A stretch of DNA of 64,000 nt, from positions 1-64,000 of the forward strand of contig NZ_JABMCJ010000087.1 in assembly GCF_013359755.1 (NCBI RefSeq). The letters are read 5' to 3'. Of this stretch, positions 34,875-44,218 are shown piece after piece. The DNA is from Tardiphaga robiniae (GTDB lineage Bacteria; Pseudomonadota; Alphaproteobacteria; Rhizobiales; Xanthobacteraceae). A program made the position numbers and the translations under genes. The notes beneath the pieces are model-generated. The model saw only the letters and a program-made list of their open reading frames with translations, had not been told where the DNA came from and did not search any database. Each line of letters opens with the position of its first letter. Positions within the stretch are counted from its first letter, which is position 1.

Positions 34875-35264
34875 ATGACGTTCCGCTTTTCGCTGCTCGC
34901 TTTGTCACTCGCACTGATAACAACCGATGCCGTGGCGCAGGATGTTGCAGCGGGGGAGAAGTCCTTCAACAAGTGTCGCGCCTGCCATCAGGTCGGCGAG
35001 GCCGCAAAGAACACCGTGGGGCCGATCCTGAACGGGCTGTTCGGGCGCAAGTCCGGCACTGTCGCGGGCTACAATTATTCCGACGCCAACAAGAATTCCG
35101 GCCTGACCTGGGATGAGCAGGTGTTCACCGACTACATCAAGGACCCGAAGGGCAAGATCCCCGGCACCAAGATGAGCTTTGCCGGCATCAAGAACGAGCA
35201 GGAGATCAAGGATCTCACCGCGTTCCTGAAGCAGTTCGCGGCGGACGGCAAGAAGGGCGGCTAA
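34875..35264 (+). CDS. exported class I cytochrome c (cytochrome c2/c550 type)
   Basis: The 129-aa product has a signal peptide (FSLLALSLALITTDAVAQ), haem site CRACH, the motif VGPILNGLFGRKSGTVAGY and Met ligand in GTKMSFAGIK. It closely resembles mitochondrial-type cytochrome c2 and probably carries electrons from SoxAX and SoxCD to a terminal oxidase. It is the last gene of the + strand sox operon. Confidence 0.9.
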   Translation: MTFRFSLLALSLALITTDAVAQDVAAGEKSFNKCRACHQVGEAAKNTVGPILNGLFGRKSGTVAGYNYSDANKNSGLTWDEQVFTDYIKDPKGKIPGTKMSFAGIKNEQEIKDLTAFLKQFAADGKKGG

Positions 35265-35278
35265 AGCGCTGTCGCTTC

Positions 35279-37246
35279 TTACGCGGCCCTGATGCTCGCC
35301 AGGAAGCGGTCGACTTCGTTGCGCAGCACTTCCGATTGCGATGCGAGTTTTGTTGCCGTGCCCAGCACCTCCTGCGCCGCAGAGCCGGTCGTGGAAATGC
35401 CCGACGTCACGCTGGAGATGTTGCGAGACACGTCGTCGGTACGCGCCGCTGCTTGATTGACATTGCGGGCAATCTCCTGGGTTGCAGCACCCTGTTCTTC
35501 AATAGCTGCGGCAATAGCCGACGAGATCTTGTCGACCTCGTCGATGGTGGCGCAGACCGCCTGGATCTCCTCCACCGCGGCGTTGGTCTCGCCCTGGATT
35601 GACGCGATCTGGGCGCGGATTTCCTCGGTGGCCTTGGCGGTCTGGGTCGCCAGCGATTTGACTTCACCCGCCACGACCGCAAATCCCTTGCCAGCCTCGC
35701 CGGCGCGCGCCGACTCGATGGTGGCATTCAGCGCCAGAAGATTGGTCTGGCTGGCGATGTGATTGATCAAGGCGACGACCTCGCCGATCTTCTGGGCCGC
35801 TGCGGCCAGACTCTGCATGCGCGCATTGGAGCGCCGTCCGCTGTCGGCGGCCTTTCCGACCGCAGCGGAAGATTGCGCCAGTTGCCGGTTGATCTCGCCG
35901 ATCGAGGACGACAGCTCTTCCGATGCTGCAGCGACGGTCTGCACATTGTCGGTCGCCGACAATGACGCATCGGAAACTTCGTTGGACTGGATCCGGCACT
36001 GTTCGACCACTGACGACATCGACTGCGCCGTGTTCTGCATATCTGCCGCGGCCGACGATACATGGTCGACGACCTTGCGGACATTGCCCTCGAAGCTGTC
36101 GGCGAGCGAGGCGAAGATCGCGTGCTTTTCCTGCTCGGCGCGTGCAGCGCTCGCATCCTGGTCGGCCTGAAAGTGGCTGACCCGGATCGCGTTCTGCTTG
36201 AAGACCTCGACCGCCTGCGCCATCTGGCCGACTTCGTCCTTGCCGCGATGTTGCGGCAGGGCGACCGACAGATTTCCTTCGGCGAGTTCGCGCATCGCCT
36301 GTGTGATGGCAAGAATTGGTCGCGAAATGCCGCGGGCAATCAGAAGGCCCCCGGCGGCAGCTAGCACCAGACAGATCGCTGCGATACTGGCGGCCAGCAG
36401 ACGCGCATGCGCGATGGACGCCGCATATTCGCTGTTGTCCATGACGATCTCGACGGCGCCGATGGATTGACCGGAGAAGTCCTTGATTGGTCCCAGCAGG
36501 GCGACCACGGGTGTCGTCTTCATCTCGCCCTGCCGGACGATGAAACTGCCGTTCGTGGCGTTGCGATAGGCGTCGGCATCGAAGAAACTCGTGCTGCCCA
36601 GCGTACCGCCGAAGGTTTTGAAGCCGTCATTCCCTGCGAGATAGAACGCGACGTCGACGCTGCGCGCGCGTTTGAACTCGTCGAAGAAGCCCTGTCCGAA
36701 CGTCAACCCGAACTCGACAGTGCCGAGATGTTTGCCTTTCTGTGCAACCGGCACGACGCCGCGAATGCCGAGGCCGGCGACGCCGCCTTCCAGGCCGACA
36801 ACGGGTTTCATTGTCGAATTGGCCACGACCACGGTCTTGCGGAAGCCGGTCAGATCATCGCCGAACTTGGCAGGCTGATGCACCCGGAACTGGGACAATC
36901 CCGATGGCGTATGGAACTGAAATTGGTCGACGCCGTAGTCCGACTTGAGCTGGGCGAAGCCCGGTCCGAACAACTGCAACAGCGCGTCACGATCGTTACG
37001 TGCGACCGCGTCCTGCACCGCCGGAATGGTTGCTACCACGGCGCTCATGGCCGCCGCCCGGCGGGATTCCTGCATCAATCGCGACTGCAGGGCATCGTAG
37101 TTGCTTTGCAGCTCACTGCGATCGGCCCGATCGACGATGCCACCGATGATCCACATGGCCCCGAAAAGCACGGCGAGGGCGGTTGCTGCCGCAGACACTG
37201 CAAGTGCTGCTGTAATGCGGGCCTTCAGGCTCAGATTTGCAAGCAT
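35279..37246 (-). CDS. methyl-accepting chemotaxis protein with a periplasmic dCache-type sensor
   Basis: The 655-aa receptor has TM1 (about residues 12-35), a large periplasmic domain (about 36-275) with [20 protein letters not shown] typical of dCache_3, TM2 followed by a HAMP segment, and a cytoplasmic signalling domain with the hairpin tip [17 protein letters not shown]. The ATG at 37246 is preferred to 37285, which would add a polar leader. It converges on the sox operon with only 14 nt between, suggesting taxis toward a sulfur substrate or redox state; that is inference. Confidence 0.9.
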   Translation of the reverse strand: MLANLSLKARITAALAVSAAATALAVLFGAMWIIGGIVDRADRSELQSNYDALQSRLMQESRRAAAMSAVVATIPAVQDAVARNDRDALLQLFGPGFAQLKSDYGVDQFQFHTPSGLSQFRVHQPAKFGDDLTGFRKTVVVANSTMKPVVGLEGGVAGLGIRGVVPVAQKGKHLGTVEFGLTFGQGFFDEFKRARSVDVAFYLAGNDGFKTFGGTLGSTSFFDADAYRNATNGSFIVRQGEMKTTPVVALLGPIKDFSGQSIGAVEIVMDNSEYAASIAHARLLAASIAAICLVLAAAGGLLIARGISRPILAITQAMRELAEGNLSVALPQHRGKDEVGQMAQAVEVFKQNAIRVSHFQADQDASAARAEQEKHAIFASLADSFEGNVRKVVDHVSSAAADMQNTAQSMSSVVEQCRIQSNEVSDASLSATDNVQTVAAASEELSSSIGEINRQLAQSSAAVGKAADSGRRSNARMQSLAAAAQKIGEVVALINHIASQTNLLALNATIESARAGEAGKGFAVVAGEVKSLATQTAKATEEIRAQIASIQGETNAAVEEIQAVCATIDEVDKISSAIAAAIEEQGAATQEIARNVNQAAARTDDVSRNISSVTSGISTTGSAAQEVLGTATKLASQSEVLRNEVDRFLASIRAA

Positions 37247-38155
37247 GTCTTGTTCCGTCTGGCGGCGTCGCGCCGAACTACTCAACTTCTGACAAGTCTT
37301 TGGTCAACTGTAGATTGAATAGGTTAAAATACAGTCGAGCTGTCAGATGCTTGCAGATTCGTCGCGGCGACCTGCGCAAAGGGGCCGCTTACGGCGATGG
37401 CAACGGCGTTCCACCCTCGCGCAGTCAGACGACGAGCGTGATCGAAAAGGCCAAGCAGCTATAATTTGAACGGTGCCGCTCAGTGCCGCGGTATGCTGGA
37501 TGATGAATAGAATGCAGGCCACTGGAGGAGGCGCGCTGCCACGTTAGTTTACATCCGTCGCCGCTCTCTTAGTACTGCTGTTGGCACAACTCTTGCTCGC
37601 CGCAATAAAGAGATAGGGCGATAGCGAGAGTGAATCTTGAGAAACGTGTTGACCCAAAGAGCGAGAAATTGGTGTGTGAACATCTGGCGCGAAATCAGGG
37701 ATTCCTTGAAACACGCGCCAATGCACTAGATCCTTTTCGGTTCTGATCGAAGCAGAACCGAGTTCGCTCGAAAACGCTCTAGCCGGATTGCCGACCGTGC
37801 ACCGCATGTCGTCCGGGCCGACTTTTTCGGCCGGTTTCGATTGGTCGCCTCGCACATTTTTACCCAGCAACGGACGACGCCGCCTTCGGGCTTTTCACCT
37901 ACGGCAAGAGCAACCTCTGAACCATACTGAAATCCGTCGAACCGCATAGGTTCTTTCGATTTCTGCAACGAAGCGGCTCTCTCTAAGGTTCAAATTGCGA
38001 ATGCGCTGCGTCGATGCGTAGCTGCAGGCGTCCTGTTGGCGGCGGGATGAGCATCTGGGATCATCCGACGTCACTCGTTCGTTGGTATTTTCTCACGGTT
38101 CGGTCTTGCCTCTCAAGAATACCCGATTGCCCTCCAGACAGATGAAAGCGCGGCC
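37247..38155. other. long intergenic region with repeat copy 3
   Basis: About 900 nt between the chemoreceptor start and the dehydroquinase-like gene. Open frames on both strands lack ribosome binding sites or domains; the 80-codon minus-strand frame at 37726-37968 reads through the repeat (ERFRANSVLL is translated repeat). The region also holds the promoters for both flanking genes. Confidence 0.5.
37726..37782. repeat. dispersed intergenic repeat, copy 3 (with hairpin)
   Basis: CTAGATCCTTTTCGG opens the element, then the hairpin CGGTTCTGATCGAAGCAGAACCG (37738-37760) and CGCTCGAAAACGCTCTAG (37765-37782). The right end matches copies 1 and 2; the hairpin is a shorter form of the terminator stem at 24493-24531. 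Confidence 0.75.
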
Positions 38156-38611
38156 ATGACGTCTCCAGTTGTCTATTTCCTCAATGGTCCCAATGCCAAT
38201 CTTTATGGGCTGGACAAAAGCGGCACCTATGGCCGCGAAAGTTTCGTCTCGATCAAGAAGCGCTGCGAAGACCATGCAGTTTCGCTCGGCTTGACGGTCG
38301 ACTTCCGCCAATCCAACCACGAGGGCGTTCTGGTTGACTGGATTCAGGAGGCGAGGGAGAGGGCCGAGGGGATCGTCATCAATGCCGCCGGTCTCTCTTA
38401 CTCGTCGGTCCCGATCCTTGATGCGTTGCTCGCCTTCGAGGGACCGATCATCGAGGCGCATATGAGCAATATCTGGAAGCGCGAGCCGTTCCGCCATCAC
38501 TCCTATGTGTCGCGCGCGGCGACCGGCGTGATCGCCGGGCTCGGCGCGCTGGGCTATGAACTGGCATTGACGGCGGTATCGCGCCTGATCGCCGAAAAGG
38601 CCGCGCAATGA
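38156..38611 (+). CDS. type II 3-dehydroquinate dehydratase homologue with altered active site
   Basis: The 151-aa protein is clearly of the AroQ fold (FRQSNHEGVLVDWIQEAR; REPFRHHSYVS; GVIAGLGALGYELAL). The catalytic Tyr25, Asn76, His102 and Arg113 positions are kept. The lid Arg that follows LNGPN..L.G in true AroQ is Asp20 (GLDKSGTYG), and the His of the YTHTS motif is Tyr82 (LSYSS). Both are needed in known dehydroquinases, so another substrate is likely. It is coupled by an ATGA overlap to a 2-hydroxyacid dehydrogenase and lies in a catabolic cluster rather than beside accB. Confidence 0.85.
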   Translation: MTSPVVYFLNGPNANLYGLDKSGTYGRESFVSIKKRCEDHAVSLGLTVDFRQSNHEGVLVDWIQEARERAEGIVINAAGLSYSSVPILDALLAFEGPIIEAHMSNIWKREPFRHHSYVSRAATGVIAGLGALGYELALTAVSRLIAEKAAQ

Positions 38612-39537
38612 CATCGGAGGTGATGGCATTCTACAGCGTCCTCGATGACTTCAAAACGTGGCGTGCGGCGCTGGCCGCGGAGGGGATCGATCTTCGTCAG
38701 GCTGACGATATCGCTGACCCCGCCAGCGTGCGGCAGGCACTTGTCTGGAAGCCGCCGCATGGCTTCTTTGCGCGCTATCCGAATCTTGGTCTCGTCGTCA
38801 ATCTTGGCGCCGGCGTCGACGCGCTGGTCGGGCGTGACGACCTGCCGGAGGTTCCGATCACGCGCCTGTCCGATCCGAAGATGGCGCGGATGATGGCTGG
38901 CTATGTGTTGTTCGCGGTGATGCGGCACGCACGGGACATCCCCGCATTCGAGCGGGCGCAGCGCGAGCGCCGCTGGCATTATATTCATCCACGCGATCCC
39001 GAGACCATCACGGTCGGCGTACTCGGCCTCGGCGAACTCGGACTGACAGCGGCGCTCGAATGCGCCCGGCAAGGCTATCGCGTGCGCGGCTGGTCCAACA
39101 CCTTGAAGTCGGTGGAGGGCATCGAGACGTCGGCTGGTCTGACCGCTTTGCCGGATATCCTGGGCGATAGCGACATTCTCGTCTGCATGTTGCCCCAGAC
39201 GCCGCAAACAAGCGGGTTGCTGAATGCCGAGCGTCTGGCGCAGATGAAGCGTGGCGCGGTCTTCATCAATGTCTCGCGCGGCAGCATCGTCGATGAGCCG
39301 GCACTTATCGAGGCGCTGCGTTCGGGCCATATCGCGGAAGCCACGCTGGACGTGTTTGCCTCCGAGCCGCTGTCGCCGGCGAGTCCGCTCTGGGCGATGG
39401 ACAATGTTCTGATCACGCCGCATCTCGCATCGGTGGCGCTGCCGGGCTCTGCGGCCCAACAGATCGGCGAGAATGTACGCCGGCTGCGGTCCGGGCAGGA
39501 GCTGCTAAGCCGCGTCGATCCGCGCCGGGGCTATTGA
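38608..39537 (+). CDS. D-2-hydroxyacid dehydrogenase, GhrA-like
   Basis: The 309-aa enzyme has the NAD(P)-binding motif GVLGLGELGLTAALE and the catalytic triad of the family: Arg in INVSRGSIVDE, Glu in DVFASEPL and His in ITPHLAS. The family reduces glyoxylate, hydroxypyruvate or other 2-oxoacids. It is translationally coupled to the dehydroquinase-like gene, and its 3' end overlaps the convergent LysR gene by 33 nt. Confidence 0.88.
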   Translation: MTSEVMAFYSVLDDFKTWRAALAAEGIDLRQADDIADPASVRQALVWKPPHGFFARYPNLGLVVNLGAGVDALVGRDDLPEVPITRLSDPKMARMMAGYVLFAVMRHARDIPAFERAQRERRWHYIHPRDPETITVGVLGLGELGLTAALECARQGYRVRGWSNTLKSVEGIETSAGLTALPDILGDSDILVCMLPQTPQTSGLLNAERLAQMKRGAVFINVSRGSIVDEPALIEALRSGHIAEATLDVFASEPLSPASPLWAMDNVLITPHLASVALPGSAAQQIGENVRRLRSGQELLSRVDPRRGY

Positions 39538-40452
39538 GCCCGGCGCGAATTGGCCGCCAACGGCAAAGGCGTCGCGCGCGTAGTCGGCGAATGTCTGTAC
39601 CGCCGGTCGTAGCGCGTGACGCTTCAGACGCAGCGCCATCACATGCGTGGCCGGCAGTTTTTCGGTGATGGGCACCACGGCCACGCGGCTGCCGTCATAG
39701 CCGATGGTGGTGCGCGGCACGGCATTGTGGATCGAATATCCCTGGCCATTCCCGATCAGTCCGCGGATCAGTTCGAATGACCGGGTCCGGAAGGAAATGC
39801 GCGGCTCGATACCGGATGCCGTAAACAGGCTGGCGAAGTAATCGCGCGAATGCGGCAGGTCCAGCAGGATGAACGGTTCGTCGCGCATTTCGGTCAGGCT
39901 GATCGACGACCGGTTTGCCAGAGGGTGATCCGCCGACAGCACGATATAGGGCGGCAGCTCGCAGAATTTCTCACCGACGATCTCGTCAGGAACAGCGAAG
40001 GAGTAGGACAGCGCGAGTTCGGTCCGTCCGGAGACCAGCCCGTCGATGATCTCCTGCTGGTCGCCTTCCTCAAGTTTTACCGAGATGCCCGGCTGCCGTT
40101 CGCGAAAGCCGGACAGCAGCCCTGGCATGAAGCGTGTGGCGAGGGTCGAAAAGCTGCCGACCACGATCTCGCCGTGCAGCGTGCTGCCAAGCGATTGGGC
40201 GCTCTGGGCAAAATCGCGCGCATGCGCGAGCAGCAGCCGCGCGTCGTTTACCAGCCGCTGGCCCGCGGGGGAGAGGGTCACGCCCTTGGCGAGATGGCGA
40301 ATGAAGATCTGGACGCCGAGTTCGGCCTCCAGCTGGCTGAGTGCGGCCGAAATCGAGGGCTGCGACACGTTCAGGCGCTTGGCGGCTTCTGTCACGCTGC
40401 CCGCATCGGCCGTCTCAACCACATAACGCAGGGCCCGGAGCGAGAACCTCAT
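39505..40452 (-). CDS. LysR-family transcriptional regulator
   Basis: The 315-aa protein has the LysR N-terminal helix-turn-helix (SVTEAAKRLNVSQPSISAAL, then LEAELGVQIFIRH) and a periplasmic-binding-like sensor domain. It is divergent from the HpaB-like monooxygenase, with a near-ideal LysR box between them. It probably activates the monooxygenase operon in response to a pathway compound. Confidence 0.92.
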   Translation of the reverse strand: MRFSLRALRYVVETADAGSVTEAAKRLNVSQPSISAALSQLEAELGVQIFIRHLAKGVTLSPAGQRLVNDARLLLAHARDFAQSAQSLGSTLHGEIVVGSFSTLATRFMPGLLSGFRERQPGISVKLEEGDQQEIIDGLVSGRTELALSYSFAVPDEIVGEKFCELPPYIVLSADHPLANRSSISLTEMRDEPFILLDLPHSRDYFASLFTASGIEPRISFRTRSFELIRGLIGNGQGYSIHNAVPRTTIGYDGSRVAVVPITEKLPATHVMALRLKRHALRPAVQTFADYARDAFAVGGQFAPGSIAPARIDAA

Positions 40453-40476
40453 CGTGTTTTCCTATGCATCTCCAAA

Positions 40477-40497
40477 CATAAAAATATTTTCCTTATG
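40477..40497. promoter_or_regulatory. LysR-type box CATAA-N11-TTATG
   Basis: CATAA (40477-40481) and TTATG (40493-40497) form a perfect interrupted dyad with an 11-nt spacer, the T-N11-A layout of LysR operators. It lies 24 nt from the LysR start and 47 nt before the monooxygenase ATG, in an A/T-rich stretch. Confidence 0.75.
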
Positions 40498-40543
40498 ATA
40501 GGCCCTTCGGCACCCTGTCGTCCAGTCGAACAGGAGCCGATCA

Positions 40544-42004
40544 ATGATCCGCACGGGTGAAGAATACAAACAGGGCATTCGCGATGGCCGCGAGGTCTGG
40601 ATCGATGGCGAGCGGGTCAAGGACGTGACCACGCACCCGGCGCTGAAGCCGATCATCGACGTCAAGGCCCGCATGTATGACATGGCGCGTGAAGAGCGTT
40701 ACGCCGCCGACCTCACTTACGTTGAAGACAACGAGACACATTCGGTCTTCTACAAGCCGCCGACGGAGCAGAAGGACTGGCACGACAAGATCAAGGCCGT
40801 CGATCACGTCATGAAGGACATCGGCGGCGTGGTCACCCGCGTCGGCGATGAGACCATCGGCGAAATGTGGTCGCTGACCGACGGCCGCGACGTGCTGGCC
40901 GAGATCGATCCGCGCTTCGCCGCCAATATCGATCATCACATCCGTGCTGTAATCGAGAAGGACATCTTCCATGTCTCGGCCAACACCGATCCGAAGGGCG
41001 ACCGTTCGCTGCCGCCGCAGCAGCAGGATCCAGACCTGATGGTTCACGTCACCCGTGAAACCGATGCCGGCATCATCATTCGCGGCGCGAAGTATGAGAC
41101 CGCTGCGGCCTATGCCGATCAGGCCTATCTGAAGCCGACCGTCGGCGCCTGGGCCAATGAAAAACTCTCGGACTATGCGGTGGGCTGCATCGTCAAGATG
41201 GGTGCGCCGGGCGTGAAACATATCTGCCGTGGCGGCTTCGCCAATCGCAGCAGCGCCAATGCCAAGGACTATCCGCTCGCAAATCGCTTCGATGAGGTCG
41301 AGGCGCTAGTGGTGTTCGACGACGTGCTGATCCCGTGGGAAGACGTGTTCTTCTATCGCCATACCCGCGCGGCGCAGTTCGTGCGTTCGACGCTGCATCG
41401 CTACTCGGCATTCCCCTACGTGCTGCGTCTGCTCTACACCGCCGATATGATGATCGGCGCGGCCATGTGGAACGCCAAGCAGACCGGTCTCGACAAGCTG
41501 CAGTCGGTGCGTGAGAGGCTGGCCGATCTCGTCTGCTACCGCGAAGGCATTAATGCGCATCTCACCGCCTCGATCGCCATGGCGGAGAAGAGCCCGGGCG
41601 GCCTTCTGATGCCGCAGCAGTCGATGCTCTATGCAGGCCGCGTGTTCGCCTGTTCGCAGCTTCCGGCGATGATGCATATCGCCCGCGAGCTGTGCGGCGG
41701 CCAGATCTGCATCACCCCGAATGCCGATGCCTTCGAGGCCGAGGGATCAGGCAAGTGGCTGAACAAGTTCTATTCGCTGAACGATCAGTGGCAGGCCGAC
41801 GATCGCCGCAAGCTGCTCGCCTTCGCGCGCGATCTCTTGAACTCCGACTATGCCGGTCATCGTCTGACCTTCGTGCAGTTCGCACAGGCGCCACACTTCA
41901 ATCATCTGGCGGCGGTCTATAACAGCTTCGACTTCGCGGGGCCGCTGGATTTCGTCAAGAAGTCGGCCGGGTTGTCGGACCGCATCGACGGGGTGAAGTC
42001 ATGA
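40544..42004 (+). CDS. HpaB-like FADH2-dependent monooxygenase, oxygenase component
   Basis: The 486-aa enzyme belongs to the 4-hydroxyphenylacetate 3-hydroxylase family: RTGEEYKQGIRDGREVWIDG at the start, the acyl-CoA-dehydrogenase-like middle with RHTRAAQFVRSTLHRYS, and a C-terminal helical domain with CGGQICITPNADAFE. It needs reduced flavin from a reductase, which is the next gene. Family members hydroxylate phenols and also N-heterocycles such as pyrrole-2-carboxylate, so the substrate is open. CAGGAG precedes the ATG. Confidence 0.9.
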   Translation: MIRTGEEYKQGIRDGREVWIDGERVKDVTTHPALKPIIDVKARMYDMAREERYAADLTYVEDNETHSVFYKPPTEQKDWHDKIKAVDHVMKDIGGVVTRVGDETIGEMWSLTDGRDVLAEIDPRFAANIDHHIRAVIEKDIFHVSANTDPKGDRSLPPQQQDPDLMVHVTRETDAGIIIRGAKYETAAAYADQAYLKPTVGAWANEKLSDYAVGCIVKMGAPGVKHICRGGFANRSSANAKDYPLANRFDEVEALVVFDDVLIPWEDVFFYRHTRAAQFVRSTLHRYSAFPYVLRLLYTADMMIGAAMWNAKQTGLDKLQSVRERLADLVCYREGINAHLTASIAMAEKSPGGLLMPQQSMLYAGRVFACSQLPAMMHIARELCGGQICITPNADAFEAEGSGKWLNKFYSLNDQWQADDRRKLLAFARDLLNSDYAGHRLTFVQFAQAPHFNHLAAVYNSFDFAGPLDFVKKSAGLSDRIDGVKS

Positions 42005-42504
42005 GCGCTGCGGCGCATCCCCTGGTCGAGGTCGATATCTTCCGCGACGCCATGCGGATGACGGCCTCGGGCGTGGCAGTGGTGACAACGGATGGCGAGG
42101 CGGGCCGCGCGGGCGTCACGGTGTCGTCGCTGTGCTCACTGTCGATGGAGCCGCCGTCAGTGGTGTTCAGCGTTCACCGCGACAATCGCCATCTTGAAAA
42201 GTTGCTCGCCAATGGCGTGTTCGTCGCCAACATTCTGTCTGATACGCAGGAGCGTGTTGCCAACAGCTTCGCCGGGTTGATCCCTGAACTGCGCGACAAC
42301 CGTTTTCTTGCCGGTGACTGGTCGGAGTTGCTGACCGGCGCGCCGGCGCTCGATGGCGCGTTGTGCAATTTCGATTGCCGCGTCGCCAGCGTGTTCGATT
42401 TCGGCTCGCATCGCATCGTCGCGGGCGAGGTGCTGACCGTTCGCAACCAAGCTGCGCTGCCCTTGATCTTTTCCGATCGCACATTCCGTCGTCTCGCCGC
42501 CTGA
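42001..42504 (+). CDS. flavin reductase, HpaC-like
   Basis: The 167-aa protein has the flavin reductase domain: DAMRMTASGVAVVTTDGEAG, VTVSSLCSLSMEPPSVVFSV and GRxx-type loops near FAGLIPELRDNRFL. It supplies FADH2 or FMNH2 to the monooxygenase. The ATG overlaps the monooxygenase stop (ATGA). Confidence 0.9.
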   Translation: MSAAAHPLVEVDIFRDAMRMTASGVAVVTTDGEAGRAGVTVSSLCSLSMEPPSVVFSVHRDNRHLEKLLANGVFVANILSDTQERVANSFAGLIPELRDNRFLAGDWSELLTGAPALDGALCNFDCRVASVFDFGSHRIVAGEVLTVRNQAALPLIFSDRTFRRLAA

Positions 42505-42515
42505 GGATTTGCTCC

Positions 42516-42926
42516 ATGACCACCCATCAGCGTTTTCGCAAGTTCAACACCAAGGAAGCCTATCCCGAGCAGTCGCTCGACAACGATGTCTGCATGGTCG
42601 TTCGCGCCAACAACACCGTTTATGTGCGTGGCCAGACGGCCATGGATCTCGACGGCAAGATCGTCGGTATCGGCGATGCCGCTGCGCAGACCGAGAATGC
42701 CATGACATGCGCCAAGGTGCTGCTTGAAGAGGCAGGCTCCAAGCTTGAGGACGTGGTGAAGATCGTCATCTACATCACCGATCGCGCCTATCGCGAGCCG
42801 GTCTATCGCGTCGTCGGCAAATGGCTGAAGGGCGTCTATCCGGTTTCGACGGGGATTATCGTTCAGGGCCTCGCCAAGCCTGAATACTTGATGGAAATCG
42901 ACATCATCGCGGAAATTCCGGCGTAA
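42516..42926 (+). CDS. Rid/YjgF-family protein lacking the usual active-site arginine
   Basis: The 136-aa protein has the Rid fold (YVRGQTAMDLDGKIVGIGDA; AAQTENAMTCAKVLLEEAG; VVKIVIYITDRAYREP). In archetypal RidA a conserved Arg precedes the final strand (RSCVEVA region); the aligned stretch here is TGIIVQG, without Arg. Such non-archetypal members do not always show imine deaminase activity. It follows the flavin reductase by 11 nt and is part of the monooxygenase operon. Confidence 0.85.
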   Translation: MTTHQRFRKFNTKEAYPEQSLDNDVCMVVRANNTVYVRGQTAMDLDGKIVGIGDAAAQTENAMTCAKVLLEEAGSKLEDVVKIVIYITDRAYREPVYRVVGKWLKGVYPVSTGIIVQGLAKPEYLMEIDIIAEIPA

Positions 42927-43102
42927 CGACGCGTTTTTCGCCGGCACTACAGAGATCAATCGGACGTTTGCGGCTTCATCTTTCGCATGATCGATGAGTG
43001 CGGTTGCACGCGGCTGTTCGGCGGAAATTCCTGAGATTTATCAATCGTCTGGCACGATGTTTGCTTTTCTTTACTACGTCATAATCCTTGTGAGGTTTCG
43101 AG

Positions 43103-44140
43103 ATGAAGCGCGCCTTGAAGTTTACTGCATTGATGTTGCTGTCGACGCTCGCGATTGGTGGGCAGGCATCCGCCCAGGAGAAGCTGGTAGTCAGCACCTG
43201 GGGTGGAAGTTTCCGCGATCTGATCGATGAAGCGATCGCCAAGAAGTTCACTGCCGAGACCGGCGTGAAGGTCGAATACATCACCGGCGGCACGATCGAC
43301 CGTCTCAATCAGGCCAAGCTCGCTGCTGCCAAGCCCGAGAGCGACGTCACCTTCACGACGGCCCATGTCGGCTGGCTCTATGCCAACGACAATCTGTTCG
43401 AGAAGCTCGACATGGCGAAGATCCCGAATGCCAGCCATCTGGTCGAGCAGGCCAAGATCAGCCCGTATCACATCGGCGCCTGGGCCTATGTCTACACGAT
43501 CGGCTATCTGCCCGATCAGTTGCCGAAGGGCGTGAGCTTCGAAAGCTGGGAAGGCCTGTGGAATCCCGCGCTCAAGGGCATGATCTCATCGCCCGATTTC
43601 GATCCGAGTCATGTGATGGTGGTCGCAGCCAAGCTGTCTGGCGGCGACGCATCGAATTGGGAAGTCGGCGAAGCCAAGATGAAGGCGCTGAAGCCGAACT
43701 ACAAGGCGTTCTACACCAATGACGCCAACAGCCAGCAGCTGTTCGCGACGGGTGAGACCCCGGTTCAGGTCGTGCTGTCGATGAACGCCTATTACATGCA
43801 GGCCCAGGGCGTGCCGATCAAGCTGGCGATTCCGAAGGAAGGCGCCGTGCTCGGCGTCGATACCATGGGCATCACCAAGGGCTCGACCAAGGCGGAGCTG
43901 GCCTACAAGTTCATCAACACCGCGCTTGATCCGGAAGTGCAGGCGAAGATCGCCGAACTGAAGAAGGGCAGCCCGGTGGTGGACAACGCCAAGGTCAAGC
44001 CCGAGATCGCAGCACTGCCGGGCGTGTTTACGACCGCGGATCAGTGGGCGAAGCAGACGCTGGTGATCGACGCCAAGCTGCGTGCCGAGAAGACCGGCAC
44101 ATGGCGCAAGTGGTTCACCGAAAACATCATGGCTCCATAA
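43103..44140 (+). CDS. ABC transporter substrate-binding protein, spermidine/putrescine (PotD) type
   Basis: The 345-aa product has a signal peptide (FTALMLLSTLAIGGQASAQ) and the PotD/FbpA-like solute-binding fold: LVVSTWGGSFRDLIDEAIAK, TAETGVKVEYITGGT and FINTALDPEVQAKIAEL. GAGG precedes the ATG. It feeds the permeases and ATPase downstream and lies after the monooxygenase operon, so it probably imports the compound degraded by this cluster. Confidence 0.9.
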   Translation: MKRALKFTALMLLSTLAIGGQASAQEKLVVSTWGGSFRDLIDEAIAKKFTAETGVKVEYITGGTIDRLNQAKLAAAKPESDVTFTTAHVGWLYANDNLFEKLDMAKIPNASHLVEQAKISPYHIGAWAYVYTIGYLPDQLPKGVSFESWEGLWNPALKGMISSPDFDPSHVMVVAAKLSGGDASNWEVGEAKMKALKPNYKAFYTNDANSQQLFATGETPVQVVLSMNAYYMQAQGVPIKLAIPKEGAVLGVDTMGITKGSTKAELAYKFINTALDPEVQAKIAELKKGSPVVDNAKVKPEIAALPGVFTTADQWAKQTLVIDAKLRAEKTGTWRKWFTENIMAP

Positions 44141-44218
44141 ACGAGTCCCGGTCGCGATTCGGTTGATACCGCCGGGTCGCGATCGATGACGTCACGTTCG
44201 CCCACTTCGAGTTTGTCC

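Noticed and set aside
37544-37968. minus-strand frames in the long gap before the dehydroquinase-like gene
   Set aside because: They read through repeat copy 3, have no ribosome binding site, and show no protein-like conserved segment.
42918-42945. CCGGCG/CGCCGG hairpin after the Rid gene as a terminator
   Set aside because: The stem is only 6 bp with a long loop and the T run lies inside the loop rather than after the stem.
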